From the NCBI RefSeq assembly GCF_032854445.1, contig NC_088301.1, positions 53,247,187-53,311,186 of the forward strand: 64,000 nt of DNA, in the 5' to 3' direction. Position numbers and translations under genes: made by a program. The DNA comes from Liolophura sinensis. Lineage: Eukaryota > Mollusca > Polyplacophora > Chitonida > Chitonidae. Below, in pieces: positions 12,264 to 26,100 of the stretch. The notes under the pieces were generated by a model, which saw only the letters and a program-made list of their open reading frames with translations, searched no databases and had not been told where the DNA came from. Position 1 is the first letter of the stretch. Every line of letters begins with the position of its first letter.

Positions 12264-13283
12264 CAGGGTTGGGATTAAGTGGCAAACGCTCGTTCGCCTT
12301 ACACATGAGTCGCCGTTCGTAAAATTATGGGGAAGGGCTGCCCGTTCGCCAAGAGCTAAGGCTGAGATTCAAATATTTTAAGTTTCCAGGAAAAGGCCAT
12401 TAAAATCTGAAACGCAAGACGTATATAAGTCGATTTACTCCGGCACTTAAATACTGTCAGCATTTTGTATGACAAGAGGCAAGCACTCATAGCAATCTAT
12501 GTAGCATTTTGAGTATTAAACGAGACTCCTCACTAAAGACTTCCATGTAACGACGCACGCTGAAAGTCAGCTAAAATGGTCAGTTGATCTCCCATGAAAA
12601 TGTTGAAAAGGAAGGGAACACCTCTAAATCTGTCACGGAAAAAAAACATTTCTTTCATGGGACATTCACAACGACTTTACATATGAAACGCCTGAGGGCA
12701 AAAGAATGACTAGACTCCAGTGCAAAGAATGTTCAGAACATTTTTCCAAGATTCGCGGCAAGGCAAAGATTTGAGGCATAAGTGGACAGTCACTGCAGTC
12801 CCTCATAAACTGTGGATGGCATAACTTACGTCCACAAATCCAATTTGACAGAACATGTCAAGTCCGGGTCTTTGCATGACTGGTCAAAGCAAAAACTGCA
12901 AAAACTCTGTTCAGTTGTGCAACGAGAAACATCAGTGGCAACAACAACATCCATGGTTTGCAGCATGAGTGACGCCAGAGAAAGTAGGCCTAGTGGCAGT
13001 TCAACATCACAACAGGGGTCTACCATTCAAGAATTATTCTTAAATGTGTCACAGTGTGCTTTATTCAACAAAACGAATTATTTATTTTACATTGAGGTCT
13101 ATTCATTGTGTAAAACACTATTTACTGGAAAAGCACAATGAACAACAGCATGGACTTTTGCAGAACAATATTCTGTTAAATCTAACTAATCAATAACATA
13201 TACTGAATATAATGGGTTACCACACATGAAAAAGAAGCAACAAGCAAGCAGGTTACCATCACCGGAGCTTAATTCCAACCCTG
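12264..13283 (+). mobile_element. Decayed hAT-like DNA transposon with terminal inverted repeats and a BED-type zinc-finger remnant
   Basis: The ends are CAGGGTTGGGATTAAG at 12264-12279 and CTTAATTCCAACCCTG at 13268-13283, inverted with 15 of 16 bases matching. This is the CAG-TGGG style of hAT termini. Inside, broken plus-strand frames encode a Cys-x2-Cys half (LQCKECSEHFSKIRGKA, about 12715-12770) and a His-x6-His half (LTEHVKSGSLHDWSKQ, about 12846-12893), like a BED zinc finger. There is no room for a full transposase or dimerisation domain, so it would be non-autonomous. I could not find a clean 8-bp target duplication. Confidence 0.6.
12812..13141 (+). pseudogene. BED-type zinc-finger fragment of the hAT-like element
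   Basis: An open frame with YVHKSNLTEHVKSGSLHDWS followed by a Ser/Thr-rich tail. The preceding Cys-x2-Cys half lies in a different frame at about 12650-12770, separated by a stop and a frame change. The arrangement resembles the N-terminal zinc finger of hAT-derived proteins of the ZNF862 kind. It is probably not expressed as a protein. Confidence 0.4.
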
Positions 13284-15210
13284 CATTCACATGTAAATTT
13301 TTGAAAACCTCTGCCTAAGCTACTGTAAATGTAAAGCTGAAATAATGCAGCATGAATTACATTATGTTTTTGTCAATTCACTAATATAATGCATCTTTCA
13401 TGCTACTTCAAGAGAAATATTTCACCACAACTCATGACATGGCTGTGCTCTTATAATGGAGAAGTTCTGGAATATAAAGTTTGGGATGTGTCAGTTCTCT
13501 GTATAGCCTCTGTATAGTTAAAGAAGTTGAACAAATAGCCTAGGCTTAAACCTAGATTACTATGCTCGTTTTTTTTATGCTTAGACTCACATAGTCAAGG
13601 CTTGTTCCCATCCACCCCTGTAAGATATTTCATAAAGTTTCAGAAAACAATTCATTACCAAAAACCTTACCCTGTCCAGTTACTCCTTTAAAATGGTTAG
13701 ACTTTGTCTGGGCATTTTTTAGTCAGTGATTGATGGTAAATGTCCATCCATATTTTGCAGAGTTCCAACTCTCTGCTAATTTTAAGTCTACAAATTGCTG
13801 CTTTCTTTGGTCTGTTAGGGTGCTGGATACATGGTTATCCATGCAAATGGTAGTAATGTGAGGCCTGGGAACCAGGATGGTGTATTGGATGGGCATCCAT
13901 TTTTGTGAAGTTCAAGTGAGTGGATCAGTTGATCTTTCATTAACATGGATAGATACTTTTGGGACGATTGACAGCTCGAGATTTTAACAGTCAGGTGATC
14001 CAGGATGCTAAGAATTGTGAAAGTCTATAACTAAAAGGTTGTGAAGGTTATTAAAAAAACATTTTCTAGAACTATACAAAGGATCCTACAGAAGTGAATG
14101 AGAGAAAGCCAAGACTACGCTAGTTGAGGAGTGGAGTATACTCTCATCCAGCAATGCAGCTGCAAGAGTTACGGAGAGAAACAGGCCCAAATATGATGGA
14201 TTGATGGTAAGGAATATGTACCACTGTTCATGCATGAATAAAATCTTCCCTATCACAGATCAATGTCAACCATGTGTTCTCTGTTATTAACTCACCCGTT
14301 GCGAGACTTGCCGAACCAATAGGGTTCAGGGCAATCACGTCTGCTCATGAAAAATAACCACATTTTCCGAGCCAATACCACAGTAGTCCATCTAGATGAA
14401 CTCCGTGTACTATATTAAAATTCTGACATTCACTGTAACACTGAGTCCAAAGCCAACTACTCAAACCAATCGCTGCATATCTGCATGCTCCAACTTGATG
14501 GAGTAGATCTCAATGAGGTACATGCTCACAGTGCCCAAACTTACCTTCACTAAAAATAGAAGTTTTCTTTTTATGCTTTTTGGATGGAATTAAGAAGGCT
14601 GAAATTTGTTGTTGCAATTGTTGTTGCAAACGGAAATCGAAATATAATAGTTTTCTTAAGGATTTCAATACCAAAACTCAGTATTATTTCAAAACCAGAA
14701 GTAGGTCAAGTGATACTTCAAAGTGGCTGTCGATGGCGAGGTACCACCAAAGTTAAACTTGTAGCAATCAATGTGACTACCACTCAGCCAGTTCATTAGT
14801 TTCATAAGTGAGAATGGTAAATTAAGAGGATAGTATTAGATTCCACTATAAAATTACATTTAAATGAGCTGAGGAGGCGAGTTAGATCGCCATAAGTGAA
14901 AAGGGGATGGGAGTTTGAAACCTGTGCCATGTTTTATATATATAATATATACACATAAGCAGATAAACAGTGCAATTTAACTTCTCATCTGGATTAAATA
15001 AAGTAACAAGTAACCTAGCTTATTAGTTACAACTTACACGATTCAGAATGCATCTGTCATTATGTCACGATACACATGAATGTAACGTGTCAAGCCGCAA
15101 AATCGTGCATTAAGTGAGAGTGAAAACAGCTGACAATTGTAATAACGTGACAACTTCATTTTGTAACAATATCAATCATCTTAGCGTCCACAGTCAGTTC
15201 TAATACTCAC

Positions 15211-15430
15211 CCAATTTTCCTTCCATGCAGCTTCCTGATATATGGCGTCTGCAACGTTCTCTGTTACACAGAGCTAGCATAACGTTATTTTTGTATATGT
15301 CAAATCCATAACATAGACAAATGTACAAAAACAAACTTAAACATAAAATAGTCATTAACAACTGATTATGTAAATAAAGTAACGATATCCACAATCTGAT
15401 TTTCAACCATCATCTCAGAGAAAGTACGAA
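15211..15430 (-). other. UPF2: Probable non-coding first exon of UPF2 (5' end uncertain)
   Basis: On the minus strand a strong donor (AATTGG|GTGAGT) ends at 15211, and the only exon further along with an open acceptor is the UPF2 start exon at 12128. Stop codons lie in all frames, so it would be untranslated. The upstream limit is a guess from the short GC-rich patch at about 15445-15480, which could be the promoter. RNA evidence would settle it. Confidence 0.4.
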
Positions 15431-15800
15431 ACTGTGGTCAGATTTAGGGGCGCTTGCAAAAAAAAGCGCGGGGAATTCGCTCGTGTCACAAATGTACATG
15501 TAGCTGTGTAGTCTCGAACCTAAGTTTGCTATACTGGTATTGATGATTTGGCCTTACTAGGTAAGATCCTTTTGTCTTCTTTTTTTGTTTTGTTTTAGTT
15601 CTTTTCTTACTGTTGTAAAAATCCTAGTTGTAAAGTTCAAGTTGTTGCATTTTTTTCTCTCGTTTATCCGCTTCTTAGGTGGGAAGTTGAAAAGACAAGG
15701 TTGCTCATTTGTTGGTGGCTCACCCACTTCTCAGATGTTCATTATGAAAAAGACTATTCTTCAATGAACTACAGTCACTCTTCCTCGTTTTGAAGCTCTA

Positions 15801-15862
15801 TCGTCTTTACAACATCCCCGATCGTCTTTACAACATCCCCGATCGTCTTTACAACATCCAAG
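15801..15862. repeat. Three tandem 21-bp units
   Basis: TCGTCTTTACAACATCCCCGA is repeated at 15801, 15822 and 15843, the last unit diverging at its end. A related single copy (CCCCGATTGTCTTCACAAC) is at about 16628. Confidence 0.85.
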
Positions 15863-17119
15863 GATAGAAATTAGAAGTAAATTGTTGTTCTGTTGATAAC
15901 CAAAAGCTACCGGACATTCTTGCAACCCACAGGACAAAATTTATCCCCACTGAACTGTTGGCTGATATACTGTGCACTGTGACTACAATTCTTTTAATGG
16001 TATCAGTTTTAGTAACTGACCAGGGGGATTATCTGCTGTCACCCTAATTTTCACATGTGGTGAAATACATCGCTTGCAGTCATCCTTGAAATATCACTGT
16101 GTAGCGGAAGTTGTTGTTGGCTTAGATTCATCGCTTGGGTCGGTTATTGATCCATTCATCGATTGCTTGGTAAACTGGAATTTAAGTAGGCTGTCAACAA
16201 CTGCCATATTTCTAGAGTCACACTCCTGTCCCCGTGAATTTCACGTTGCGATATGCACCTTGTGTCTCTTTGCTCAATGAAAAGCCATGAGAACAAGATA
16301 ATCTATTTTGGCAACAACGAAAGTCTTGTACAACCATCATCTCAGAGAAAGTACATTGGTACATTTTGTGGAAACACGATTTTCCGACAATGCAATGTTT
16401 TGAAGTAATTTGATGTTTTCTTACGAATATGAATAGGCGCCGATATGAATCCACTCGAACACCAGTTTGGGAAACGGATCAAAGTAGCAAAATTACATGT
16501 ATGTGGAAATTTTTGTCGCCAAATATTCAACTGGACATTTGGCTGTGCTGCACGTACATTTTGATGGACAAGATCATTTTTTAGCCGAACATGTTTGACA
16601 AGTCAGTGGTAATTTCTAATCCTGACATCCCCGATTGTCTTCACAACTTCCCCTAGATCTTTGTGAAAGGGAGATTCTTCAGTGATCACGTTACCAAAAT
16701 GGCAATGATGGTCCGAAATCAACATCAGAGCACACTCATTTAAAAGACTGATGCATTTACCCAGGCAGTTTATCGTGATGTTTGAGACAAAAATTACTCA
16801 TTAAATAAGCCTTTACGGCCTGTTCCTTATCTTTTCATATTTCGATTTATCGCAAGCACAAAGTTGATCAGTCGGTGATTTGCTAAGCTGCATGGTACCA
16901 AGATTTCCTGGTGATGCTCAAAGCATCCCACTGTGTTGACAGCTTCGTCATGTTTGACAAGGCCAAGGATCAGGTTTTTGCATGGAGCACAATTTCTGTG
17001 AAACCTAATGTCAGAGCAGTCTCAGACTAGTAGTAATTCATCTTGATAAAGTGCATCTACAATGACTTGCTATGTATTGGACTGGGTCCATTATAGGTGA
17101 TGGGTACGTGGGAAGCTTT

Positions 17120-17250
17120 GGCAGCAACCTGCTGATGGTCATAGGTTTCGCCCGGGCTCCGCCTGGTTTCCTCCCAACATAATGCCAGCCGCCATCATAT
17201 AAGTGAAATATTCTTGAGTACTGCGTAAAATACCAATCAGATATATATAA
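17120..17250 (+). repeat. SINE-like element (3' tail GTGAAATATTCTTGAGTACTG)
   Basis: The segment contains CGCCCGGGCTCCGCCTGGTT, CCTCCCAACATAATGCCAGC and a tail with AAGTGAAATATTCTTGAGTA and GCGTAAAATACCAATCAGA. Copies of the same module occur elsewhere in the window in both orientations. The element type is common in molluscan genomes as far as I know. Confidence 0.7.
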
Positions 17251-20188
17251 ATATGGATGATGGATTAATCAAAGTACACAGACTAATAGAGAAATATTTG
17301 GATATGCCATAATCAAGGATGCTGAATCTGTAGTCAGAAAGCACGCCATGTGATAACTGACGTCAAACAGATTGCAGTGTGAATAAGCACTCCAAATACC
17401 TCTAGCTGGTCAGATCCATGCTGTAGCATCACTCTTCCAGTTGACACACACAGCTTTGTAATGGTAATCCAAAAGTATTCTTTTCTTCCGAAAAAAACTC
17501 AAGGCTATGCTGTCTTCTATGATTTAAGACAGACACCATTGGCCTCATTTGTTCTCTGGGTCACACGAAAACTTGAATCGTCACTAACAGTTGAACTCCT
17601 GGACTCCATAATCAGAAGATGGCTTTATTTCGGATCATGAACTACGATGTTATAAATTACTCTGTTCTAAAAATTCAAACTTGCAGTGCAAAAATGATCC
17701 AAGAGACTAAAAATTCACCTTTAGTAAAGAAAGAAAAAGAAAAAAAAAAAGCACAAAAGTCTGCTTATGTTCCAAAAGTTCGATTTCACCCGCTTAATTG
17801 TATTTGTTGAAAGCATGGTGGTTCTACATACCCTAGAGGCTTTTTCACGAGATATGGATAGTTTATTGGCTTGCCATTACCAAATTGTGTATGGCAATCG
17901 GAAGAGATGTTACAACATGGATTTGACTTTTTTTCGGGCAGTCTGATGTTGGCTCTTCACCTGAGAATTACGGAGAGACTGTCAACCAAGTACATCACTT
18001 TCCTCCCTGAACAGTTTCTCATGACTGGGAAATGTCAAAAAAAAAAAAAAAAATTGAAAGGTTTTAATCCCAAATTTTATTAGCTAGCATTGTTGGTGTT
18101 TTATGAAAAGTAAACTTTTTATTTGCTAAACAATCATTTTTTTGTTCTAATACAGTTTGATTGACTGGTTTGGGTGGCCCTATATTTTCCGCAACTAAAA
18201 TTACTCTAGATATGGACCCGTATGATATATCAGGTTTTCAAACATTGCTCAGTCTGCTGAGAGTACAGGCTGCAACATGCTGCTTAAGCTGTTTAGTAAT
18301 CCAAAAATCTTGTTTTGATGCTTAATTTCTTGCTGTTTTTATCATGACCATCTTCATGTTTTTGACATTGTTGCTGTGTGCTACTTCATGTATGTCGCAT
18401 ATAATGTAACCTGCTGAAATGTTGTGAGAACGATGCTTTCTGGATAGACTTTAAAATGTCAGCAACAAGAAATATTGTCAATTAAGTGTCATGGAGCAAT
18501 ATCTGAACATTGGATTTATCATGGAATTGGTGTTTATGTGGGAAACTGACAGGCACACGATGATTCTTAGGAGCATGCTGTAAGCAGGCCAGTACATAGC
18601 AAGTTGTTGCAGTTGCACAAGATCTAGTTTCATCAGAATATACAAATGACAAATGTGCTACTAGTAGGCTTACTTAAATTTGTTGCCTGTAGGATTGCCG
18701 TTCAATTGCTTGCCATGAGGCAAAAGAAGCCTTAAGTGCCAATTCATCACTGCGAACATCGGGGCACTTGCTGCTTAACTCACGCCTACAATTATTACAC
18801 TCACAGACAGGGCAGTGAAAATATTACCTGGAAGTAAGACCAAAACTCTTTATGCTGTTTTGTCAAATACTCATGTTAAGCTGAAAAGTAACTGTCAGCT
18901 GAGACACATTTTACAAGAGCCAGTCACTTTGTCATGTTTTAAATGGAGCACACTTTATGTTGGTTTGTAACCATCTATGGCTGAACAAATTTGGCCAGTC
19001 CTAACATCAGAAAAATCCAATCTCATCCCATTCCTGCTATCTTTTCTGCACCTCAGTTTAATTTTTTGCTATGCCTTGCCTCTGTAACTTATGTACATGT
19101 ATTTCTTTTGCTGAAGTGGACTTCAGATCTTTACTTAATCTCCAAAATAGCACCTTGATGTGACAAAAGCAAACTGGTTGCCCTCTTAAAATATTCAAAT
19201 AGATGTCTAATGTTCAATTCCTCAAAAGAACTACATGAGTTACAGAGACATGGATCAGGGATCAATCGAAGAAACAAAGGTGCGCTTGCAAGAGAAACCT
19301 GAGCCGAGAAAGGTTCATCCAGGGACTGATGAAGAATAAAAGTTTGAGCACTGTAAATAAAAGACATTCTGACATTTAGTTTTTTTTTATTAGGAGTTTT
19401 CAGGTAATGTAAGACAATATTGTCAGTTCATATAGCCTTTCAAGAACAAATCCACAGAAAAGATAACAGTTATTTTGGATGTATTTAATGTTATTATATT
19501 TATTGATTTATTATTGTCCATACTTGTTTGGGCGTCCAACCCAGTGTATGAAGTTCAAAACTGTTCTAGATCAGGCCCTGGCATCCTGGCTGGTGCTGGT
19601 GAGGCTTATTTTGTCTCCTAGCAGGCAACATTCAGTAGTATCTGTGATCAATAATCGTACATATGTAAATTCTGATGACACCATTAGTCTAGGAGATCAC
19701 AGAATGTTAATGAAATTGTCCACAACTACATTGTTTATGGATCTTATCAACTTTTATGACACTTTTACTGAAATGTTTTGCTTTTGTAATCAGTGTATTT
19801 TAATTTGTTTTCAGCTTTCCTGCCTTTTATAAATTTTGTTTCTTAATGCAAGAATAGAGAAATGGGCAGAAATCGAGGGTAGAAAATATTCTTATTTTTA
19901 GGTGTCTTAAATTATATGAATAAGAATAAGCTGTTATTTTGTTTAACTTAAATCATTAATACCAGTAATTTGTATCTTTGTGTCTGTTCACTTTCATTTT
20001 AGAGTAGGAAGAGGTCAAAAGGGCTGAAAATTCAATTGAGAGGAAGGAGGGAGGGGCACTGTTTTGATTTTCTGGAACTTTGCCAGTGCAGAATATTTTA
20101 CAGGTTGGACAGTGTCATGTATCGTAAATGCTGGTGTAATGGTTTTCTTAAAATATACAAACATATTGACTATTTTCATTTATTTCAG

Positions 20189-23100
20189 ATGAACAATGCG
20201 ATCTAGAAACACTTGCTGCCATCCTTGATGATGATGATGATAATGATGATGGTAATACTGGAGATGATGCACCAAACACACCACACCCTCCGGCTACAGA
20301 TGGCGATGAAGAACTTTGTTTTTCTGGTAAGCAGAGAAGTTGTTACCACATTGTTCATTAAATGCTATTAAAAAAAAATAAAATAATAAGTGGGCCGAAA
20401 TTAGTTTTTGTTTTCAGAAGCAAATTGACAGTTAATGCAGACACATCAGGTGCATTATAAAACTATCACATAATTATGCAGACATTTTTTCACAAGTTTC
20501 TGAAGAGGGGATCCACATACAAATCCAAACAACATGATTAAATCATGAAATTCTTGGCACTTTTCAAAGTTAGGCACAAAATTCTTGCCAACTACAATCA
20601 AAAATATCTTTATATTTTTCCAACCCGCAAGACATTGAGGTTAAAAGAATATTTTGCCTCCATTTAAACACCAGGGGAAGAGCCTCATCGAGTCTGAGGA
20701 GTAGCCTCAGATCTGCCTACATGCACATGTATTTCCTAAGTCTAAGAAAACTGTATCTTTAACCCATAAGTGCCTTATTTTACTGTGAGTAGACCATGTC
20801 TTGAAAATTATTTCAGCCATTTTTTAAAACCATAGACTTGGAAGTGAAACCAGACCTTGGCTTTAATGGTACACAGTATGTAAAAATATTTTTTTTTTGT
20901 GTCCACAGAAAAGATTAGATGGCTTCCTGGATTATTTTGCACAAAAGTCAGTAACAAGATAGCTTAACTAATCCAAAGAAATATACCTTTGGCCAAGAAA
21001 TGAAATGCCACTCAAAAAAATTTATATTATATATTTTTGATTCACAGAGTGGTACTATAATTCGGCAAGCTTATCGTTTGTTTGCAAGATGTTTATTCAA
21101 GCATATTGTGATGACATTATTATATGTAAACTGATAAAATTATAAATTTTTGATTGCCCAACCCAGACAATGTGCATTTGACACCAAAGGCAAGTAAAAT
21201 TGTACATAAAGTGCATTGTAAATTGCCCTTTTCTATTAGAAAAGGTTAAGGAATTAGTGTACTTCAGTCAAACATCTTTAATGTTTGACATGTAATTCAA
21301 GTTGGAGAGTTCGCTGTATGACATATCAGCAAGGTTACAACAGTGATGAAAATAACCTGATTTGTTCCAGTCATGAATTCTCACAAAAAAATCATGAATT
21401 TGGAAAATATTTGGAGAAAGTCATTGATTTGTTTGTTCTCTTGCCATCTACAAACTAAACACGTGTACTAATTTTACTAATTTTCACTTGAACCGCCCAT
21501 TGGTGGATTTTAATTTCGTTATTGTTCAAGCCTGATGGTGAAACATGTAAACTACATGTACACATAATGAATTATAAACTACAAGTACTTGGTTTAATTA
21601 TGCAATACTAGATCTCAGTTCCTATTAGCATGATAGAATTTTTGTCGGATTGATTCTGAAATCAATTTGGCAACCATTCATTAGGATTTGTGCAGGTGTC
21701 TAATGATTTTTACATGTAATGTGTTTTGTAGATTCTGATGAGGGAAGCTGGTCTCGGAGCTTTGGCCTCAATCATGGAACAGGAAAATTTGCAACCCTTA
21801 AACAAGGGAATATATAGTGACGCAAAAGACAAAAATAATAAAAGCAGAAATAACTCTCCGAAAGATGTAAAGCCTTGTGCTGATGCTCTTAAGTTGCCAT
21901 CTCCAAGTCAAAGCCCTCAAAATACGGAGACGGCCAGATTGCAAGGTGAGTTAGATGAACATATATAGATGAGTAAAATGGGAAGTACCCGAGTGTGTAT
22001 TTGTTCTGTAAAATATGTATTTCCTTGAAATGTCTGTGCTTGCCTTTATATAAAATGTTTCTTTCTGATACCTTCTGAATATGGAAATACTGGCAACAGT
22101 GTGGTGCATATTTTGCTAGTGTTTCACTTTTTGTATAAACTCTGGTGGCTTATTTCAGTTTTTTATCCTAGACATGTAGTTTGCCTGATAAGAGTATTTT
22201 TGTGAGTTATGTAAACACAGGGATACTCTTGTTCATTTTCTTTATTCAATGGCTTGTTGTAATGTTCATGTACTCCAGTGGGTTTGATCTATATACAGAG
22301 CCCCGTTTTTACTTTGTTTTTGTGTTGTTTGCAACATGGTCAGAGGAATTGCGAAAAATGCAAGAGCAGATGCTTCGGCTTCAACAACCAGGTGCTTCAG
22401 TCTCAACAAGCCCAGGATGCGCTACATACTTTTTCTGAAGCACTGACCAAAGGAGATAAGTGTAGTCAGTCAAAGCAGTTTCCTAACAACACGACCAAAC
22501 AGAAAGGAAGTTCTGAGTCAAAAAAACTCTCCATTTGGGGGAACTGAAACAGGTGTGTTCAACTTAAGTGTTTTTAGGTTGTTTTTTATTTGTCTGAAGG
22601 ATAAATGCAAGTGGGGTTTAGCTTTTTTCACTTTTTTTCACTAAAACCAAAGGGTGATAGAGGTCTGTAAATGGCATATCCATTATTGTCCCCACTTTAT
22701 ACGACACTCACAGTCACTTTGACAAACCAGCGGCCAAACAGTGTTGGCCCACTGGTGACTCAATTAATCACATCTCTTACCAGATTATTGAGGTCTTAAA
22801 ATCTGATCCATCTCTTGACCTGAGCACATCATGCAGTAGAGACTGGAAGAATACTGAATTTTCCAATTAAGGACCAGGGCACACTTTGCTTTGAGCGAAA
22901 AGTCCTGACCACATTGTCTCTTTCTTTACTCCTACAAATATAAATAGATAGTTGTGAGACTATGATAACAGGTGTTGCAGTAGACATGTTTTCTACTTGT
23001 GCCCGTAAAATACCTTGGTATTATTATTTATTATTTTTATTATTATTTGTGCCAAAGTTATCCTGTTTAAACAAGTAAAATGATACTTTAAAAGCAGTCA

Positions 23101-26100
23101 CGAGTAAGTGTTAATTTCTGCCCATTCAACTAACTCATGCTAACTGTTTGTTTCAGAATCAGTGGCAGAATATGTTGGTGAAAGAAATTCAACAGGAAAA
23201 AAGTCAAGTGTCGACAATAATGATGTTTTTTTTCCGGACAGTGATAGTGACTGGGAAGACATGGAAGGCAAGTCATTAAGACATTGTTCTCTGAAACAAA
23301 CATTGTATTAAAAGCTGGACATTAGAATTGTTTGGACTTAAAATAGTCTACATCTGACAATCATCAGTCTAGTCTAGGCCTACAAGTATATGGTTTATTT
23401 AACTGCTAATTAAAGTGTGTCTTTGTCTCTAAACCGAGATCATCAATATTGCCTGTACCAGAGATTTTTGGCAAAAATGCATCAGCACAAATCCAGTTGA
23501 AGCTATGCTATTATTTTAGAATAGCCCAAACAATTATCCTTCACAAAAAATCAGGCAAGTCTGTGCTTTGTAAGTCAACAGCTTGTAACCAAATTATAAT
23601 TTTGAATGGTTTAGGATTGTTTCTTTTTTCTCAGGGGAGAAGAATACAACCCTAAGTGAAGAGGGAAAAGAATTAAAAAAGCTGCTGGGTGGTAAGCAAA
23701 AACGAACAGCTCACAGTACCTCCTATAGCCCCTCAGTGTTTAAGAAGCAGCTTCCTGAGGCAAAATGTAAGTTGTTAATGAATATGAAATAATATATACT
23801 CACATGTGCACATGTCTGATCCCTTCAGAGCTGCTTTACAAATTTTACCGAACTTTTGTTGAAGTCTTAATAACTGGTAAATTTTGTCATGTGGGTTCTT
23901 ATTTGTTTTGTTTATTATCATATTCTACTGTATAAACATGCATGCAACACAAACCTCATATCTAGGGATAGATACAATACTCTGGAAGAAATCTCTGTAC
24001 CCATATTTATTGATTCTGGTATGTGTTATTTATGGAATTTATCGATAGCTCACTTTTTGTCAATCTGGTTATCGGCTGGACATCCTGTGAAATTTGTCCA
24101 AGAGGTGTGAAAGCCATGAAGTCAAACCAGGAAATAATCTGTTTTCCTTTGACTCCATCTATGAATGGTTTTCTTTGAGCAATAATTGAAGAGAATTTTT
24201 GTACTCATGTACATGTAGCTGGCACATGGCTTTCTAGGGCTTGAAAATGTTGACCAAAAGGCCTAAGTTACATATACACTCTTCACTTACAAATGCGGCA
24301 ATAGTTTCATTATAAAAAGAATTGTCTGTACTATCCAACTAGAACTACTCAAGCGACTTTGCTGATTAATTACCAGACATAATAATTCAGGTTTTCCTGA
24401 ATTTTCATTTTTTTCCAAATGTGAAAATTAGAGAGAATTATGATTCAGTCCTTGTTCCAATTTTTTGATAGGGAAGATAAAGTCAAAGGATGTTGTGGCC
24501 AAAGCAGAGCAGCCCAAGGCCACAGCTGTCAGCCTGGAATCAAAGTTTATGACCGAGTCAGATGATGTGATGGTCTTTGCTGGAATTCGTATTATGTGAG
24601 TTTGATCTCTTAGTATTGAATGATACATACATAGTTAAATATTTCTTCGTAAGTTAATAATATGTTTGCATAAAACATATATATTATATTCTATTACCCT
24701 TCGATTCCTTTTTATTACATACAACGCACTGCTTGGCTCTATGCCAAGTGCACAATTACTGAGTCGTTAGATACCCCCCATCACGAGACAAGCGTTTGAC
24801 TTCTGGACGGGTCTATTGTAAAAAAATGGGTGGATAGAGGTTGTTGTTTACATTGATTAAAGCAGACGACAATTATAAACAAAGAAAAAAAATGGCTGTT
24901 TTTTCTGTCGGAGCGAACGTTTATTTTAAAGAAGAAAAGTATCAGGTTACAGATAATTTAAAGCCCATAGGGACGTTTGAATGCCACACAAAAGAGATAA
25001 TAATGGTTTCAAGAAAAGGTATGGCAATCAACCAATGGGTCTAAAAAAGATCGGATCCATGATGTCTGATATTTCCCGCGATGCAAAACTTAGCCGCCGG
25101 TACACGAACCACTGCGTCCGGGCTACGACAGCCACAGTTCTTGCTGATGCCGGGGTTTCTGTGATGGACGTTATGTCTGTGACAGGCCACCGCAATGAAT
25201 CCAGTGTAGGGAGTTATGTCACCAAACCGTCCGTTTCAAAACGCCGTGAAATCAGCATTATCCAGCATGCTTCAAGTTTGTTATCAGAAAATGCTGAAAG
25301 TGAAAATGTCCTTGAGTGAAAATACTCCCATGTCAGTCACGCCACTCCAAGTGCAAATGCCCCACGCTGTCGACTGTAATGTTACACATAACAATAGCAA
25401 TACAATCCAAATGGCAAAATTCCAGTTTTCAGTCACGCCTTAAAGTTTTGGAGGGCTGTTCAACAATGCAACAATAAATAACAGCAGAGCTCACATCAAC
25501 TTCACATCCTCTGGATAGCAGACTAGCTGCAGATCGTCCTTTTCAACTCCCAATCCTTGTTTGATGTTTATCCGAGTTAAACTGTTGTTTTTTTTATCCA
25601 CAATGTTCAGTCCGTTTACTCATGTTTTCTCTTTGCGAACGCTATTGTATGACTGCCGTCAATATATTGCCGTTGACCCAGATCTTCAAATTTGGTACAT
25701 CATGTGACCTTTATGCATGAGTGTGACGTGTATATTTTATGTAACTGGTACGGCGCACTGAGTGAAACGTGCACGGGGCTGGTTTAATGTACATATAACT
25801 TTGTACAGATTGCGTCATTACAAATTTAAATTGTGATAGCCATCCATTGTATTTCACAATGCAATAAATGCAAATCATATTTATTTTCATGATACCTTCA
25901 ACAAATAAATTATAATATCTTTATTTGCTTACTTATAAGCATAAACACATATCTGTGATGTTTTTATTGTTTTGTTATTTATCAACATATGTTGAGAAAT
26001 TAATATTGAATTGAAAATGTAAACTGAAGTGTTCCATTATTTCAACATTTGTTACCCAGTGTTATTGAATTTGATACAGAATACAACACGACTGCAAAGC

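Larger units (their letters stand above)
12129..15210. other. First intron of UPF2
   Basis: About 3.1 kb between the putative 5' untranslated exon and the start exon. It contains the hAT-like element at 12264-13283. The rest (13284-15210) is AT-rich; I recognise no gene or repeat in it. Confidence 0.4.
15431..20188. other. Divergent intergenic region between UPF2 and MCM10
   Basis: No coding exon can be supported here. The first MCM10 exon (5' untranslated plus ATG) must lie in this span because exon 20189-20326 starts after the first base of a codon. The stretch near 15440-15480 is locally GC-richer and includes GCGCTTGCAAAAAAAAGCGC, which pairs at its ends. It is a candidate shared promoter. 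A three-unit 21-bp repeat lies at 15801-15862 and a SINE at about 17120-17250. Confidence 0.4.

Noticed and set aside
11576-12381. Plus-strand open frames opposite the acidic UPF2 exon
   Set aside because: They are antisense shadows produced by the biased codon content of the real exon.
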